Positions 9,412 through 19,987 of a stretch of 64,000 bases of DNA are shown piece after piece (the stretch's first letter is position 1; each line of letters begins with the position of its first letter). The notes beneath the pieces were generated by a model. It had not been told where the DNA came from and searched no databases. It worked only from the letters and a program-made list of their open reading frames with translations. The stretch is taken from contig NZ_VRTT01000017.1 in assembly GCF_008017805.1 (NCBI RefSeq), positions 1 through 64,000 of the forward strand, given 5' to 3'. The translations under genes were made by a program, and so were the position numbers. The DNA comes from Paenibacillus sp. N3.4 (GTDB lineage: Bacteria > Bacillota > Bacilli > Paenibacillales > NBRC-103111).

Positions 9412-10986
9412 ATGAGTATGGAAGCCAAGTTGCAGCAGTTGAAAATAGGTCTGGTATCAAATAATTTACCCGTTTCTCAGCTGGTCGAAACAGCATTGGA
9501 ACGAAAGGAAGGGGTTCTTGCTTCCTCAGGAGCCTTACAAGTATACACAGGGAAATATACCGGACGTTCCGCCAAAGACAAGTTCATTGTCCAAGAACCT
9601 TCCGTCTTGGATCACATAGATTGGGGGGCTGTGAATCAACCAATATCACAGCTTCAGTTCGAGAGGCTCTACCAAAAAGCGCAAGACTATATGTCAGATA
9701 AGGATATGTTCGTATTCGACGGTTATGCCGGGGCGGATTCGGAGTATCGGTTACCCATTCGCATCGTGAATGAATATGCTTGGCATAATTTATTTGTCCG
9801 GCAGCTATTTGTCCGACCAACACAGGAAGAATTGCAAACCCATATTGCGGAGTTCACGGTGATTGCATTGCCAGGCCTAAAAGCCGATCCGGAAGTGGAC
9901 GGTACGCGCTCTGAAACGTTTATCTGCCTCTCCTTTGAAAGGAAATTGGTTCTCATCGGGGGAACCGAGTATGCAGGAGAGATGAAAAAATCGATTTTTA
10001 GCGTTCTGAATTATTTGCTCCCTTTCCGTGACGTTCTTTCCATGCATTGCTCAGCAAATGTGGGAGAGAAAGACGATGTGGCTTTATTCTTCGGGTTATC
10101 TGGAACGGGGAAAACGACGCTCTCCGCCGATCCAAACCGCCGGTTGATTGGGGACGATGAGCATGGCTGGACCGATCAAGGGGTCTATAACTTTGAAGGC
10201 GGATGTTATGCCAAGTGTGCCAATCTATCCGAAGAAAAGGAACCGCAAATTTGGCAGGCTATTCGTTATGGTTCGGTTTTAGAAAATGTCGTGCTGGATC
10301 CAGAGACAGGCCGAGCGGATTATCATGATACTCGGACGACAGAAAATACACGAGCCGCGTATCCAATCGATGCAATCCCTGGTGCGGTCATCCCAGGAAA
10401 GGCGGGTCATCCGAGCGCCATCATTTTCTTAACAGCAGATGCTTTCGGGGTGCTGCCTCCTATTTCCAAACTAACGAAGGAACAGGCGATGTATCACTTT
10501 TTGTCAGGGTATACGTCTAAGTTGGCAGGTACCGAAAGAGGAGTAACGGAACCGGAGGCGACATTTTCCACTTGCTTTGGGGCGCCTTTCCTTCCGCTCC
10601 ATCCAACTGTGTACGCAAGGCTATTGGGAGATAATATCGAGAAGCACCAAGTTAACGTATATTTGGTGAACACGGGATGGTCCGGCGGTCCCTATGGTGT
10701 AGGTAAGCGGATGAATTTAACTTTAACCCGTGCGATGATAACTGCTGCTTTGAATGGAAGTATCGAGCAAGCGACGTTTACTGCTGATCCGATCTTCGGT
10801 GTGCTCTGTCCCGATTTCGTAGAGGGGGTTCCAAGCAATGTTCTTGTTCCCCGTCATACTTGGCAGGATCATGAGGCGTATGAGAAGTCCGCTTGGGGGC
10901 TTGCTGAACGGTTTAATCGCAATTTCGAGAAATTTTCCAATGTGGATAAAGAAATTATTACTGCTGGTCCAAATAAATGGAATTGA
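9412..10986 (+). CDS. pckA: Phosphoenolpyruvate carboxykinase (ATP)
   Basis: 524 residues when started at the ATG at 9412, which has AAGGGA at 9402; this equals the usual length of bacterial ATP-dependent PEPCK. The frame is open upstream to 9358 but without a ribosome site. It converts oxaloacetate plus ATP to phosphoenolpyruvate, the first committed step of gluconeogenesis. Visible signatures: substrate-binding [10 protein letters not shown] near residue 49, kinase-1a loop [14 protein letters not shown] near 230, metal site LIGDDEHGW, and [17 protein letters not shown] near 425. No frameshift. It lies directly behind the gap remnant, which suggests former co-transcription, and ahead of a hairpin and the second sigK fragment. 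Confidence 0.97.
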   Translation: MSMEAKLQQLKIGLVSNNLPVSQLVETALERKEGVLASSGALQVYTGKYTGRSAKDKFIVQEPSVLDHIDWGAVNQPISQLQFERLYQKAQDYMSDKDMFVFDGYAGADSEYRLPIRIVNEYAWHNLFVRQLFVRPTQEELQTHIAEFTVIALPGLKADPEVDGTRSETFICLSFERKLVLIGGTEYAGEMKKSIFSVLNYLLPFRDVLSMHCSANVGEKDDVALFFGLSGTGKTTLSADPNRRLIGDDEHGWTDQGVYNFEGGCYAKCANLSEEKEPQIWQAIRYGSVLENVVLDPETGRADYHDTRTTENTRAAYPIDAIPGAVIPGKAGHPSAIIFLTADAFGVLPPISKLTKEQAMYHFLSGYTSKLAGTERGVTEPEATFSTCFGAPFLPLHPTVYARLLGDNIEKHQVNVYLVNTGWSGGPYGVGKRMNLTLTRAMITAALNGSIEQATFTADPIFGVLCPDFVEGVPSNVLVPRHTWQDHEAYEKSAWGLAERFNRNFEKFSNVDKEIITAGPNKWN

Positions 10987-11042
10987 ACTTCAAAACTTAA
11001 TTGACACACGAATAATTTGCTTTAAATAGACGCTTAAATAAT

Positions 11043-11092
11043 GGCTTGTGATGTTACGCATTCCTTAATAGGAATTGTAAGTCGCAAGCCAC
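11043..11092 (+). terminator. Long hairpin after pckA, terminator-like
   Basis: GGCTTGTGA pairs with TCGCAAGCC (one G-U) and an inner TTACGCATTCC/GGAATTGTAA stem extends it. No long T-run follows, so it could be a terminator or an mRNA-end stabiliser for pckA. Confidence 0.45.
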
Positions 11093-11104
11093 ATCGGTTT
11101 CTTT

Positions 11105-11452
11105 CGTTCGCTCAAGAAAACGCGGAAAGATGTGTCTCTCCATGACCCCATCGGAACGGACAAAGAGGGGAATGAAATTACGTTGATCGATATCCTCGGC
11201 AGCGAGGCGGATGATGTAGTAGATGCTGTACAGCTGAAAATAGAGAAATCAAAGATATATAAGAATTTGGAGATATTGGATGATCGGGAGAAGGAAGTTG
11301 TGGTTGGGCGGTTTGAACTTGAATTAGGCGGAGAAGAGCGGACGCAGCGGGGAATTGCTAAGGAGCTGGGGATTAGCCGGTCCTATGTATCGAGGATTGA
11401 GAAGCGGGTGCTCATGAAGCTGTATCATGAGTTTTATAAGGCGAAGCGGTAA
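11105..11452 (+). pseudogene. sigK: sigK 3' fragment, copy 2
   Basis: In-frame sequence from the SigK equivalent of about residue 119 ([19 protein letters not shown]) to the C-terminus. It covers region 3 and the region 4 helix-turn-helix only. Compared with copies 1 and 3 it carries several non-conservative changes: FEL for FGL, RGIAKEL for REIAKEL, RVLMK for RALMK. The homology begins within a few codons of the place where the B. subtilis skin element splits sigK into spoIVCB and spoIIIC (about codon 113), which may be coincidence. About 60 bases after the stop (CTTCATTTATTTGG and on) match copy 1. No ribosome site is seen; GTG at 11132 is the only nearby start. Confidence 0.85.
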
Positions 11453-11608
11453 GCGTTAGGTTGGAGCATCGTATTCTTCATTTATTTGGCTTCAAATAAT
11501 GGGAAGACGGGCGTTGAAATTATGGATATTTTCAGGCGTTTGAATGAGCAGGAACGGACGATTTATGTGACATTAAGATTAATATGATTTTCATTTAAGT
11601 TTTTTCAT

Positions 11609-11638
11609 GCATTCACCTTCTTGGGTGAGTGCCTTTTT
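11609..11638 (+). terminator. Rho-independent terminator
   Basis: GCATTCACC, a six-base loop, GGTGAGTGC, then CTTTTTT. It faces right and lies between sigK copy 2 and the convergent yesN gene. Confidence 0.85.
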
Positions 11639-11713
11639 TGTTCTGGTGGTCGTTTCCATTTGCAGCGATGCCGCGGTGCCCATTGTAAATTCAGAGGACT
11701 TTATTCTGAATTC

Positions 11714-13282
11714 TTAATCCTCCTCAATGGGCGATTTTTTTTGCTGCAATCCTAATTTATAAGCAGTTGGGGTAACTCCTACATGTTTTTCGAACTTGCC
11801 GCTAAAATAGGTGGGGTCGTTATAGCCAACCTTTTTGGCGACCTCAACAATTTTCAAATCGGTTCGGCGCAGCAGGCTCTTAGCCTCCTCAATACGAAGC
11901 TGATGGAGATACTCATTGAATTGAATCCCTTTCTTTCTACGGAAAAGCTGTCCTAAATAGGCATGATTCATATAGAATTTTGCGGCCACATCCTTTAATG
12001 TCATATTTTCGTGGAAATGGCTGTTCACATATTGTTCAATCTGGTCAATGATTCCGAAATTCTGTTGTGCCCGGAGGAAAGCTATCTCCAAGCAAATCTG
12101 CTGGCAGGTGTCCCGAAACATCTCCCTCTGAAGACGAATCGGAGTGGTTGTGCAGGTGAGATCAATGTGATTGGCGGCTTTGATAATCCGCTGAATGTCG
12201 CCATTCATTTCGGCCACATATTTCTCGATCTCAAGCAAAAAGCGATATAAGTGTACCTTGATGGTATCGGGGGAAATAAATTGTTCCACGAAGAAAACAA
12301 AAATGTCTGTGACGATTCGTTCAATCTCATGGGGGCTATTGTTTTCAATAGAGTCTCTTAATTGTTGAAAGGAAGCTAAATATTCATATTGGCTTTTAAA
12401 AGGAGGAAGGAGCTTGATCTCCTCATAGGCAAGAACAGTTGGCCGTTCAACATACAAGGAATAAACACGAGCGGAGCAAGCTGCTTGAAAAGAATCGGCC
12501 AACTGCTCGGGTGAGTGTGCAAGTGGACCAACGGAAAGAAAGGCTTCCTGATCCAAGCCGTCGTGAATCGCATGAAGCAAGGAAAAGGCCAGCTGTTGTT
12601 CCTCCGTTTTACTTAGGTGAGTAGACTCAGGTTGGATTAGAACAGCGATAAACCCATCTGCATCAATGTAAATGCGTACAGATGCCTCGGATAAGGTGAA
12701 GGCTTCCCACACTGGCAGCAGAAGCTGTTTGATTTGGATGAATGTGGTTGGCATGTGATTCCGCAGCATGATAACCATAAGTAACACAGGATAGTGAGCT
12801 TCTAAGGATTGACAAAGCTTAATTCTGACGTCATGACTAGTCGTGCTGCGGAGCAATAATTTAATAGCATTCCCAGATTGGCTGTCGACCGGTAAAGCAT
12901 TATCGATCCTTAGGCTGGCACGAATACGAGACAATGCGGCAATCAGCTCTTCTTTGTCCACAGGCTTAAGCAAATAATCCCGGACTTGATAGCGGATGGC
13001 TTGACGGGCATAGTCAAACTCATTGAAGCCTGTCAATATGATAACTGGTGTCAGCAGGTTTCGCTCTTCCCTTAAAGCTTGAATCAATTGGAGGCCATCC
13101 ATTCTCGGCATGCGGATGTCGGTAATGATGACATCTGGCGTATCATCCAGAATGAGCTGCAAAGCCTGTTCACCGTTTTTGGCTTTAGAGACAATGGTAA
13201 AACCGTATTTCTCCCAATTGATAAGTTGGGCTAAGCCCGCGCGAATAACGGGTTCATCGTCTACGAGGAGAACTTTCAGCAT
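11714..13282 (-). CDS. YesN-type response regulator with AraC DNA-binding domain (system 1)
   Basis: 522 residues. Residues 1-120 form a receiver domain: acidic pair DDE near 7-9, phospho-acceptor Asp in VIITDIRMPRMDG near 54, Thr in TGFNEF and Lys in YLLKPVDK. The middle is a variable linker, and the last 100 residues are an AraC/XylS double helix-turn-helix (VAAKFYMNHAYLGQLFRRKK and YNDPTYFSGKFEKHVG). The ATG at 13282 has AAAGGAG upstream on the minus strand. It starts 15 bases after its partner kinase, so the two are one operon, divergent from the LplA-type importer at 15290. In this family the regulator normally activates the adjacent sugar transporter. Confidence 0.92.
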   Translation of the reverse strand: MLKVLLVDDEPVIRAGLAQLINWEKYGFTIVSKAKNGEQALQLILDDTPDVIITDIRMPRMDGLQLIQALREERNLLTPVIILTGFNEFDYARQAIRYQVRDYLLKPVDKEELIAALSRIRASLRIDNALPVDSQSGNAIKLLLRSTTSHDVRIKLCQSLEAHYPVLLMVIMLRNHMPTTFIQIKQLLLPVWEAFTLSEASVRIYIDADGFIAVLIQPESTHLSKTEEQQLAFSLLHAIHDGLDQEAFLSVGPLAHSPEQLADSFQAACSARVYSLYVERPTVLAYEEIKLLPPFKSQYEYLASFQQLRDSIENNSPHEIERIVTDIFVFFVEQFISPDTIKVHLYRFLLEIEKYVAEMNGDIQRIIKAANHIDLTCTTTPIRLQREMFRDTCQQICLEIAFLRAQQNFGIIDQIEQYVNSHFHENMTLKDVAAKFYMNHAYLGQLFRRKKGIQFNEYLHQLRIEEAKSLLRRTDLKIVEVAKKVGYNDPTYFSGKFEKHVGVTPTAYKLGLQQKKSPIEED

Positions 13283-13297
13283 GTTTGTACAGCTCCT

Positions 13298-15087
13298 TTA
13301 TTTGTCATCAAAGCCTTCGGATGGATGCTCCCGGCAGAGGGGTATTTTCAACTCAATGGACGTAAATTCATGTTCTTTGCTGTTGATGTTAAATTCAAAT
13401 TGGTCCTTAAAGAATAAGGTGATCCGGCGAAACACATTTTGCATGCCGATCCGGTTAAGCTGAGGTTCTTTGGCCCGAACGTCCTCTAGTAATTGATCCA
13501 GCTTCTCAGGTTTAATCCCGATGCCATTGTCTTCAATATAGAAGACCAGGAAATCCTTCTCCTCATATACGCGTATGGACACGAGCCCTTTCTCATCTAA
13601 TCCCTGTATACCGTGCTTAAACGCATTCTCCACAAAGGGCTGGAAGACCATGGAAGGAATGTATAAGGGGAGCGTATTCTTCTCAACTTCAAGCGAACAA
13701 TCGATTTCATCTTCGAACCGATACTTTGTATGGACAGAAATTCCTGTATCATTTCCACCTCTTCCTCTACAGTTACCCATTCCCTATTGGATATGAGAAA
13801 CCTTCTGTATGACTTGGACATGTAGCTTATAATATCCGCAGTTTCCAGTTCTCCTTTGATCACAGATTTCATCCGAATGGTTTCCAGAACGTTAAATAAG
13901 TAGTGGGGATTGACCTGACTTTGCAGGGCGATTAGCTCCGCTTGTCTACTTTCCAGTTCAAAACTCTTCTGCCGGAGTTCAGCCTCATAAACATCGTTAA
14001 TCAACTGTTTAACCTTTCTGATCATCCGATTAAAGCTGTGGAATAATAGACCGATCTCATCTTTTCCGACATGCGGATACTCAATTAACATAAAATGTTG
14101 GTTATCCACCTTATCCATATGACGGGAGAGCAGTCGAGTTCGGAAATATAAGGATCTGGAGATCAGAATAATAAGAATGGTTGCAAACAACAGATTGGCC
14201 AACGCGATAAGCAAGACGTATTTCTTAGGCTGCTCTAGCGCCTTGTGCAAGACGGATTCTTCATAAACCCCGATAATTCTATACCCTGTCATGGAATCAA
14301 ACGGAGTGAGTTGCTTAGTCATTGTAAATTGATTTTCCGGAATAGAAGCAGACTGAAAGGTGGCTAAGTATTGTTGCTGTGGCAAACTTGTATAAATCAC
14401 TCGGTTATTGTCGTCAACAAGGGAAAACTTGCCCATGGCGCCCTCACTATTAAAAATGTCAGCTAGGACATTATATCGAATATCAATTTTTAGTATTTTT
14501 TGATACTGGGCATAAGACGTGTAGTAGTTCAAATTCCGGATGACGCTGAACAGTCGTTCCCCATCGGCAGTCACCTCCTGTCCAAAATAGAACATATCCC
14601 GATGGCTGTTGTTTGTGTGGAAGGATTGTGAGTACCAAGAGCTGTTGCGTATCGTAGGTGTGATTCTGAGGACGCTTCCAGCACTCAGAACCGTTGGATT
14701 ATCCGTATAGAAATTAATGTTGAAATGATATTGGAAATAAGGGGTGACTCCCATAAGGGGAGTACGGAAGTAGCTGCCGTAATTTAGGGTATAGTCCAGA
14801 TTGTCCTGATAGGTAGTATCCAGACCTTCGTAGAAGCTCCGTGAAAAATAAATATTGTTGCTTAGCGCTGCGGCTTCCTTGAAGGAGCGAGTCAGTTGGT
14901 TATCTAAACGCTCGAGCGAGAGTTCGATATTGCGATGCTCTTCTTTTTTCACGCTTTGGGTTATTTTGGCGTAGAACAGATAGTTCGTCAGTGTGATGGG
15001 GAGGAATACACAGAAAATGTAGATGAGCAGCAGCTTTTTATGGATTTTCATGTTGTTTAACCTAGCTAAGCCAAAGAATGCGGGCAT
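13298..15087 (-). pseudogene. YesM-type sensor histidine kinase (system 1), single frameshift
   Basis: About 596 codons in two frames. The N-terminal part has a transmembrane segment (LLLIYIFCVFLPITLTNYLF), an extracytoplasmic sensor domain, a second membrane segment (YVLLIALANLLFATILIILI) and HAMP, then the His-kinase box QSQVNPHYLFNVLETIR. One A is missing near 13725 (CAAAG instead of CAAAAG on the coding strand), after which the frame continues as KYRFEDEIDCSLEVEK with the N-box FQPFVENAFKHG and G-box IEDNGIGI. Start chosen at 15087, where GGAGG precedes ATG; the frame is open further upstream to 15120. If the missing base is a sequencing error, this is an intact kinase. Partner of the regulator at 11714. 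Confidence 0.88.
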
Positions 15088-15234
15088 CGGTAATCCTCCA
15101 TCATGAGTTGATTCTTTCATTATAAAGAGGGAATCTTTCTAATGGAAGGTCTCTAAAGCCCTTCGAATGAAATGCTATATTATTTCGAACGATTTCTATA
15201 TTCTGTCATATAGGAATGGTAAGATAATCCTACT

Positions 15235-15240
15235 TATAAT
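15235..15240 (+). promoter_or_regulatory. Probable -10 box of the LplA-type operon
   Basis: TATAAT, 50 bases before the lipoprotein start, without a recognisable -35 at the right distance. A weak -35 is typical of a promoter that needs an activator, here probably the divergent YesN-type regulator. The upstream sequence does not match the 44-base motif found at the three promoters further right. Confidence 0.45.
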
Positions 15241-15289
15241 AGGTTTAGGCTAATGACCTGAACGATAAAACCACGAGGAGTGAATCCCA

Positions 15290-16954
15290 ATGAAGGCTTT
15301 CAGAAAAGCGGCTTCCGTAACGTTAGTCGCTGTATTAGCCCTGACTGCTGCAGCATGCAGCGACGGGGAATCGAAACCAAGCAGTACTGAATCAGGGGGC
15401 AATGTGAAAGCGGAACCAAAAGAATACAGTGTATTTATTAATCGATCCTTACCTGATTATCCAGGGTCCACTCGCGTAGGAGACATGATTGACAAAGAGA
15501 CTAATGTCAAGCTAAAGCGGGAATATCTGGTCGGCGATTTGGATACGAAAATTGGCGTCATGATTGCCTCCGGACATTACCCGGATCTTATGGACGGAGG
15601 GCCGTCTACATCCAAACTGCTTAACGCTGGCGCCTATATTCCGCTTGATGATTTGATGGACAAATACGCTCCAAACCTTAAGAAGCTATACGGTGCCCGC
15701 TGGAATAAGCTGAAACAGCCGGATGGCAAGGTTTATTTTCTTCCTGGATGGGTGCCATACGAAGAGGGAGATAAAGCACCGCTGCTTGGAACTCCCCAAA
15801 CTGGGTTTTGGATTCAGAAAGCGGTATTGAAGGAGTTTAACTACCCGAAGATCAAGACGCTTGATGAATATTTCGATTTGATCGAAAAATATGCCAAGAA
15901 GTATCCGGAAATTGAAGGCGGCAAAACGATTGGTTTTGAAGGGATTATGGAGGGCTCGCGTAAACATGACTTGGTTAATCCGTCGTTCTTTCTCGCCGGC
16001 TATCCCAATGACGGTGCTGGGATTGCCAACAAGGTGGATGGCGGCTTCAAGGTAGATACTTTCCAGGATAAAGACATGTCGAAGCGTTACTATCAGAAAT
16101 TGAATGAGGTCAACGCCAAAAAATTGTTGGATCAAGAGATGTTCATCATGAACTACGATCAATATATTGCCAAGCTTACTTCCGGTAGAGTACTTGGATT
16201 ACACGACCAACGTTTCCAGATAGGCAAAGCCATTGATATTCTGGACAAAGAAAAACCAGAGCGTTCTTTCGTGCCGTTGCCACTCGTCTACGATAGCAGC
16301 ATAAAAGAGCAGTATACCCCACCGCTGGGCATGTCAACATCAGCCGGTATGGGAATTTCCAAGGACGCCAAAGATCCCGTTGGCATTATCAAGTATCTGG
16401 ATTATCTAGCTAAACAAGACACGCAGAATTTGATTTCCTGGGGCGTAAAGGACGTTGATTATAAAGTTAACGAGCAGGGCCGATTCTATAGAACGAGTGA
16501 GATGATCGCGAATTTTAAAAATCCGGAGTACAAAAAGCAGTGGGGCGGGGATTACTTCCTGGGGCTGCCAATTTCGGTCGGATACTGGGCAGACGGAAAT
16601 GCAGCACGCGCCGATAATCAGGCGGAACTGCTTACGGCCACTTACAATGCGATCGATAAAGAAATCATTAAGGCATATGGGATTTCGTCTTACAATGATT
16701 TATTTACAAAACCAGAGCCACGCAAGTATTTCCCGCTGTTTGATATCGTTTTGGAAAAAGGCGGCAAAGCGGAGCTGACCAAGCAAAAGATAGATGATTT
16801 ATTGACCTCCTACATTCCAAAGTTGATTATGTCGAATCCAGCTGACTACAACAAAGTATGGGATGAGTATGTGGGGAAATTCAAGGCTTTAGATACAAAA
16901 TCGTATATCGATGAGCTTCAGAAAACGGTTGATTTCCGAATGAAGAATTGGTAA
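15290..16954 (+). CDS. LplA-type sugar-binding lipoprotein of a CUT1 ABC importer
   Basis: 554 residues with signal peptide and lipobox LTAAAC (Cys about 23), so it is anchored to the membrane. Length and sequence style (YSVFINRSLPDYPGST start, ISWGVKDVDYKVNEQGRFYR near 380) match the large LplA/YtcQ family of extracellular solute-binding proteins, which in Paenibacillus serve aldouronate and other oligosaccharides. GAGGAG lies upstream of the ATG. It is followed by a stem-loop and two permease genes; no ATPase is encoded, as usual for this family, which uses a shared MsmX-type ATPase. Aldouronate as substrate is inferred only from the xylanase-like, GH43-like and uidA neighbours. Confidence 0.9.
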   Translation: MKAFRKAASVTLVAVLALTAAACSDGESKPSSTESGGNVKAEPKEYSVFINRSLPDYPGSTRVGDMIDKETNVKLKREYLVGDLDTKIGVMIASGHYPDLMDGGPSTSKLLNAGAYIPLDDLMDKYAPNLKKLYGARWNKLKQPDGKVYFLPGWVPYEEGDKAPLLGTPQTGFWIQKAVLKEFNYPKIKTLDEYFDLIEKYAKKYPEIEGGKTIGFEGIMEGSRKHDLVNPSFFLAGYPNDGAGIANKVDGGFKVDTFQDKDMSKRYYQKLNEVNAKKLLDQEMFIMNYDQYIAKLTSGRVLGLHDQRFQIGKAIDILDKEKPERSFVPLPLVYDSSIKEQYTPPLGMSTSAGMGISKDAKDPVGIIKYLDYLAKQDTQNLISWGVKDVDYKVNEQGRFYRTSEMIANFKNPEYKKQWGGDYFLGLPISVGYWADGNAARADNQAELLTATYNAIDKEIIKAYGISSYNDLFTKPEPRKYFPLFDIVLEKGGKAELTKQKIDDLLTSYIPKLIMSNPADYNKVWDEYVGKFKALDTKSYIDELQKTVDFRMKNW

Positions 16955-16982
16955 GCATTTGGCGGTGAGGGGGATTTAGCAC

Positions 16983-16998
16983 GAGGAGAATTCTCCTC
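16983..16998 (+). other. Intercistronic stem-loop
   Basis: Perfect palindrome GAGGAGAATTCTCCTC between the binding-protein and permease genes. Such structures often lower expression of permeases relative to the binding protein by partial termination or 3'-end protection. Confidence 0.55.
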
Positions 16999-17069
16999 TC
17001 ACTCTTATTAAATGGTAAATTTTAACATACAAAGAGAGTGCAAGAACAAGCGGATAGGAGAGGTTCATC

Positions 17070-17987
17070 ATGCTGCAAAAAACATTTACTCAGCGACTAT
17101 GGCGGCAAAGAGTCCTGGTGCTTATGTCCGTCCCGCTTTTGATCCATCTACTGATTTTTAAGTATATGCCATTATGGGGATGGTCGATGGCCTTCCAAGA
17201 ATATGTGCCAGGTAAAAGCTTTTTAAATCAAAAGTGGGTCGGATTTGAACAATTCAAGCGTATTTTTACAGACGAGTTGTTCTATCAGGTTCTTCGCAAT
17301 ACGCTTGCCATGAGCGCCATCAATATTACGTTTAGCTTCATTACGGCAATAGGGTTGGCGGTATTATTAAATGAAGTGAGAATGACTTGGTTTAAGAGAA
17401 CGGTACAGACGATCTCCTATTTGCCTTATTTTATCTCATGGGTGGTTGCTGCCAATATCATTATGGTTATGCTCTCCTCTGACAATGGGATCGTTAATAT
17501 TCTGCTGCTGAAGCTGGGCGTGCTCGATTCTTCTCAGATGTGGCTGGGGAAGCCGGGACTGTTCTGGTGGATTATTGGGCTTGCAAATGTGTGGAAAAAT
17601 GTAGGGTGGAACGCCATCATCTATCTGGCGGCCATCTCCGCTATTGAACCACATTTATATGAGTCTGCAGAAATGGATGGAGCCAACCGGTTGCATAAGA
17701 TCCTCCATATCACCCTTCCCGGTATAAAACCAACCATCGTGATTCTGCTCATCATGAGCATTGGTCACGTGATGCAAGCCGGTTTTGAACAGCAGTACTT
17801 GCTCGGCAACAGTCTGGTTAAGGATAAATCGATGGTCTTCGATATCTTTGTATTGGAGTACGGCATACGCTTATCACGCTATTCTTTTGCTGCAGCAGCA
17901 GGTATTTTCAACAGTATCGTCAGTATCGTCATGCTCTTAATGGCCAACTACATCGCGGGTAAAATGGGTGAAGAAAGAATCATATAA
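17070..17987 (+). CDS. LplB-type sugar ABC permease
   Basis: 305 residues with six predicted membrane segments and the EAA loop YESAEMDGANRLHKILHITLP near residue 195 that contacts the ATPase. The N-terminus (KYMPLWGWSMAFQEY) is typical of LplB proteins. AGGAGAGG lies before the ATG. It sits between the lipoprotein gene at 15290 and the second permease at 18003 (15 bases apart), so the three are one operon. Confidence 0.93.
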   Translation: MLQKTFTQRLWRQRVLVLMSVPLLIHLLIFKYMPLWGWSMAFQEYVPGKSFLNQKWVGFEQFKRIFTDELFYQVLRNTLAMSAINITFSFITAIGLAVLLNEVRMTWFKRTVQTISYLPYFISWVVAANIIMVMLSSDNGIVNILLLKLGVLDSSQMWLGKPGLFWWIIGLANVWKNVGWNAIIYLAAISAIEPHLYESAEMDGANRLHKILHITLPGIKPTIVILLIMSIGHVMQAGFEQQYLLGNSLVKDKSMVFDIFVLEYGIRLSRYSFAAAAGIFNSIVSIVMLLMANYIAGKMGEERII

Positions 17988-18002
17988 GGTGGGGACGCAA
18001 CT

Positions 18003-18914
18003 ATGCACCGTACAAAACCGTTTTTAACAGGCAGTAATCTGTTTGACATCATCAATACCATCCTATTGAGCTTGTTGTTAGTGCTTACGTTATACCCATT
18101 TCTAAACGTAATAGCGCTATCTCTTAATGATGCAACGGACAGTATGAAGGGCGGCATTTATTTGTTGCCTAGAAAGTTCACGTTATTTAATTATAAGGAT
18201 TTGATTAGAGATTCCCATATTTGGCATGCGGGTATGATATCCCTCCTACGCACGGTGATTGCCGTTATTTCAGGTGTGTTTCTAACAGCGATGGTGGCGT
18301 ATACGATCAGCCGCAAGGATTATGTATTGAGAAATTTCATCACGATGGCTTACGTCTTCACGATGTACATCGATGGCGGACTCATTCCTACTTACTTTTT
18401 GATTCGGGATATTGGATTGGTCAATAACTTTGCGGTTTATGTACTTCCTGGTATCGTAACAGCCTTTAATCTGTTGGTGATCAGGACGTATATTCATTCC
18501 TTGCCGGAGAGCTTGAATGAATCTGCCAAAATAGACGGAGCTGGTGACTTTCGCATTTTTGTGCAAATCATATTTCCACTGTGTATGCCTGTACTTGCTA
18601 CAATCGCTCTATTCATTGCCGTTTCGCAATGGAACGCTTGGTTCGATACGTTTCTATACGCATCCAACAATCCGAATTTAAGCACGCTTCAGTATGAGCT
18701 CATGAAGATTTTACAGTCAGCGAATCAACAAGTGACGGGAACGTTAGAGCAAGCTTTACAGGATGCTTCATCTGGGCAAACCGAACATGCGGTTACACCT
18801 GGATCCATCCGAGCTACCATGACCGTTGTATCAAGTTTGCCAATCATTCTCGTGTATCCTTTCCTGCAGCGCTATTTCGTCAAAGGCTTAACCCTTGGCG
18901 GTGTGAAAGGATAG
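18003..18914 (+). CDS. LplC/YtcP-type sugar ABC permease
   Basis: 303 residues, six membrane segments, EAA loop NESAKIDGAGDFRIFVQIIFP and the conserved C-terminus QRYFVKGLTLGGVKG of the LplC/YtcP group. It pairs with the permease at 17070 to form the channel of the importer. Confidence 0.93.
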   Translation: MHRTKPFLTGSNLFDIINTILLSLLLVLTLYPFLNVIALSLNDATDSMKGGIYLLPRKFTLFNYKDLIRDSHIWHAGMISLLRTVIAVISGVFLTAMVAYTISRKDYVLRNFITMAYVFTMYIDGGLIPTYFLIRDIGLVNNFAVYVLPGIVTAFNLLVIRTYIHSLPESLNESAKIDGAGDFRIFVQIIFPLCMPVLATIALFIAVSQWNAWFDTFLYASNNPNLSTLQYELMKILQSANQQVTGTLEQALQDASSGQTEHAVTPGSIRATMTVVSSLPIILVYPFLQRYFVKGLTLGGVKG

Positions 18915-18951
18915 ATTTCTTACTCGTATGAATAGGATTAAAGGAGGAGTA

Positions 18952-19356
18952 ATGATGTTTTCAGGAAAAATGAAAGGGCTCCAGCTCATCTTGTTTATTA
19001 CGTTCATTATGGTTTTGTCGCTTCTACATCCTTTGACTGGAATGGCGGCCATAGATCCAACGGTGCCCTCTGGGCAGATTGCGTCAAACTTGTTTACGAA
19101 CCCAGACTTCGAGACAGGGACGGTTAATGGGTGGACACCGCGTGGGAACTCAACGCTTACGGTCAATAGTGATGCTCACACCGGCGCATACGGAATGAAG
19201 GTTGTCCGTACCGCTGCATTTCGCGGGGTACAGCAGGCGGTTTACGGCAAAATGAAAGTAGGTAGTGAATATGACATCCGTGTATGGGTAAAGGTGGATG
19301 CTGCTGGTGCTTTTTTTGCGATCCTCCTCTGTTTAATAACGGATAATTTTCATTGA
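18952..19356 (+). pseudogene. Truncated secreted CBM4_9/CBM22-type protein, probably a xylanase N-terminus
   Basis: 134 residues. A signal peptide is followed by the start of a CBM4_9/CBM22 carbohydrate-binding module (NLFTNPDFETGTVNGWTPRG, then AYGMKVV and YDIRVWVKV). The module breaks off at about residue 120; the tail AFFAILLCLITDNFH does not belong to it. Start at 18952, where AAAGGAGGAG precedes ATG. In Paenibacillus xylan loci, large GH10 xylanases begin with repeated CBM22 modules and lie beside LplA-type importers, so this is probably the 5' stub of such a gene. It lies 37 bases after the permease, so it was the last gene of that operon. Confidence 0.7.
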
Positions 19357-19579
19357 ATATATGAGTAACATAGCATAATTATTTCTGTGAAAGAACAAAT
19401 AATGTAAATTAATAAAGCTTGGCAACCTATTTTAGTTTGCACTGGTAAGTACATTAGATCCCCATATTAGGTATTTCGTACAAATCCCGTTCCGAGGGTC
19501 GGGCAGTTATGCATCAAGGTGTACCCTAATTATGGTAATATAGGGGAGTTGGATGAAGATATGAAAAGAGGTTACTTTC
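19357..19579. other. Intergenic region without recognisable gene
   Basis: AT-rich stretch after the truncated xylanase-like gene. TATAAT-like hexamers occur but I see no clear promoter, hairpin or repeat. It probably marks the deletion junction that removed the rest of the secreted enzyme. Confidence 0.4.
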
Positions 19580-19987
19580 ATGCAAAAAAAACGAGAAGTC
19601 TGTCTATATAGCTTGGAGCAGCTTGCTCTTATAATAAAATCAAAGTCTGGAGTTGTTTACTATAACCAAGCTGGAGGTTATTCTTGTTTACAACCTTCAG
19701 TAGAAGGAATACTTACAATACTTGAAGATGACACGAAGGAATTATTGCAAAACTTATCTTTGTTTTGTTTGAACAAAACAAAGATAACGTTAGAAGATGC
19801 TAAATTCTTAGACGAATTACTTCGGGCTAATAAAGCGGGGAAGTTTCTGTCAATAGATAGAGAAAGACTAGAGGACTCAATGGAAGCATGGCTCAATGTG
19901 ATAATTGATATTGAAATGATAGAGAATACATTACTTAATGGATTCGAAGAAGATGTAGGAATATTAACTTGGAATAATAGTGATTAG
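19580..19987 (+). CDS. DUF6210-like small protein
   Basis: 135 residues, acidic, no signal peptide or membrane segment. The patch GVVYYNQAGGYSCLQPSVEG (residues about 24-43) resembles the Asn-Gln/Gly-Gly core of DUF6210 proteins, whose function is unknown. It is preceded by AAAGAGG before ATG. Its neighbours (DUF5412, an Imm30-like remnant) suggest an accessory, possibly immunity-related island. The family call is from memory and only moderately certain. Confidence 0.5.
   Translation: MQKKREVCLYSLEQLALIIKSKSGVVYYNQAGGYSCLQPSVEGILTILEDDTKELLQNLSLFCLNKTKITLEDAKFLDELLRANKAGKFLSIDRERLEDSMEAWLNVIIDIEMIENTLLNGFEEDVGILTWNNSD

Noticed and set aside
12439-12624. Plus-strand open frames inside yesN 1 and other regulator genes
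   Set aside because: Shadows of the regulator coding strands, without start signals.
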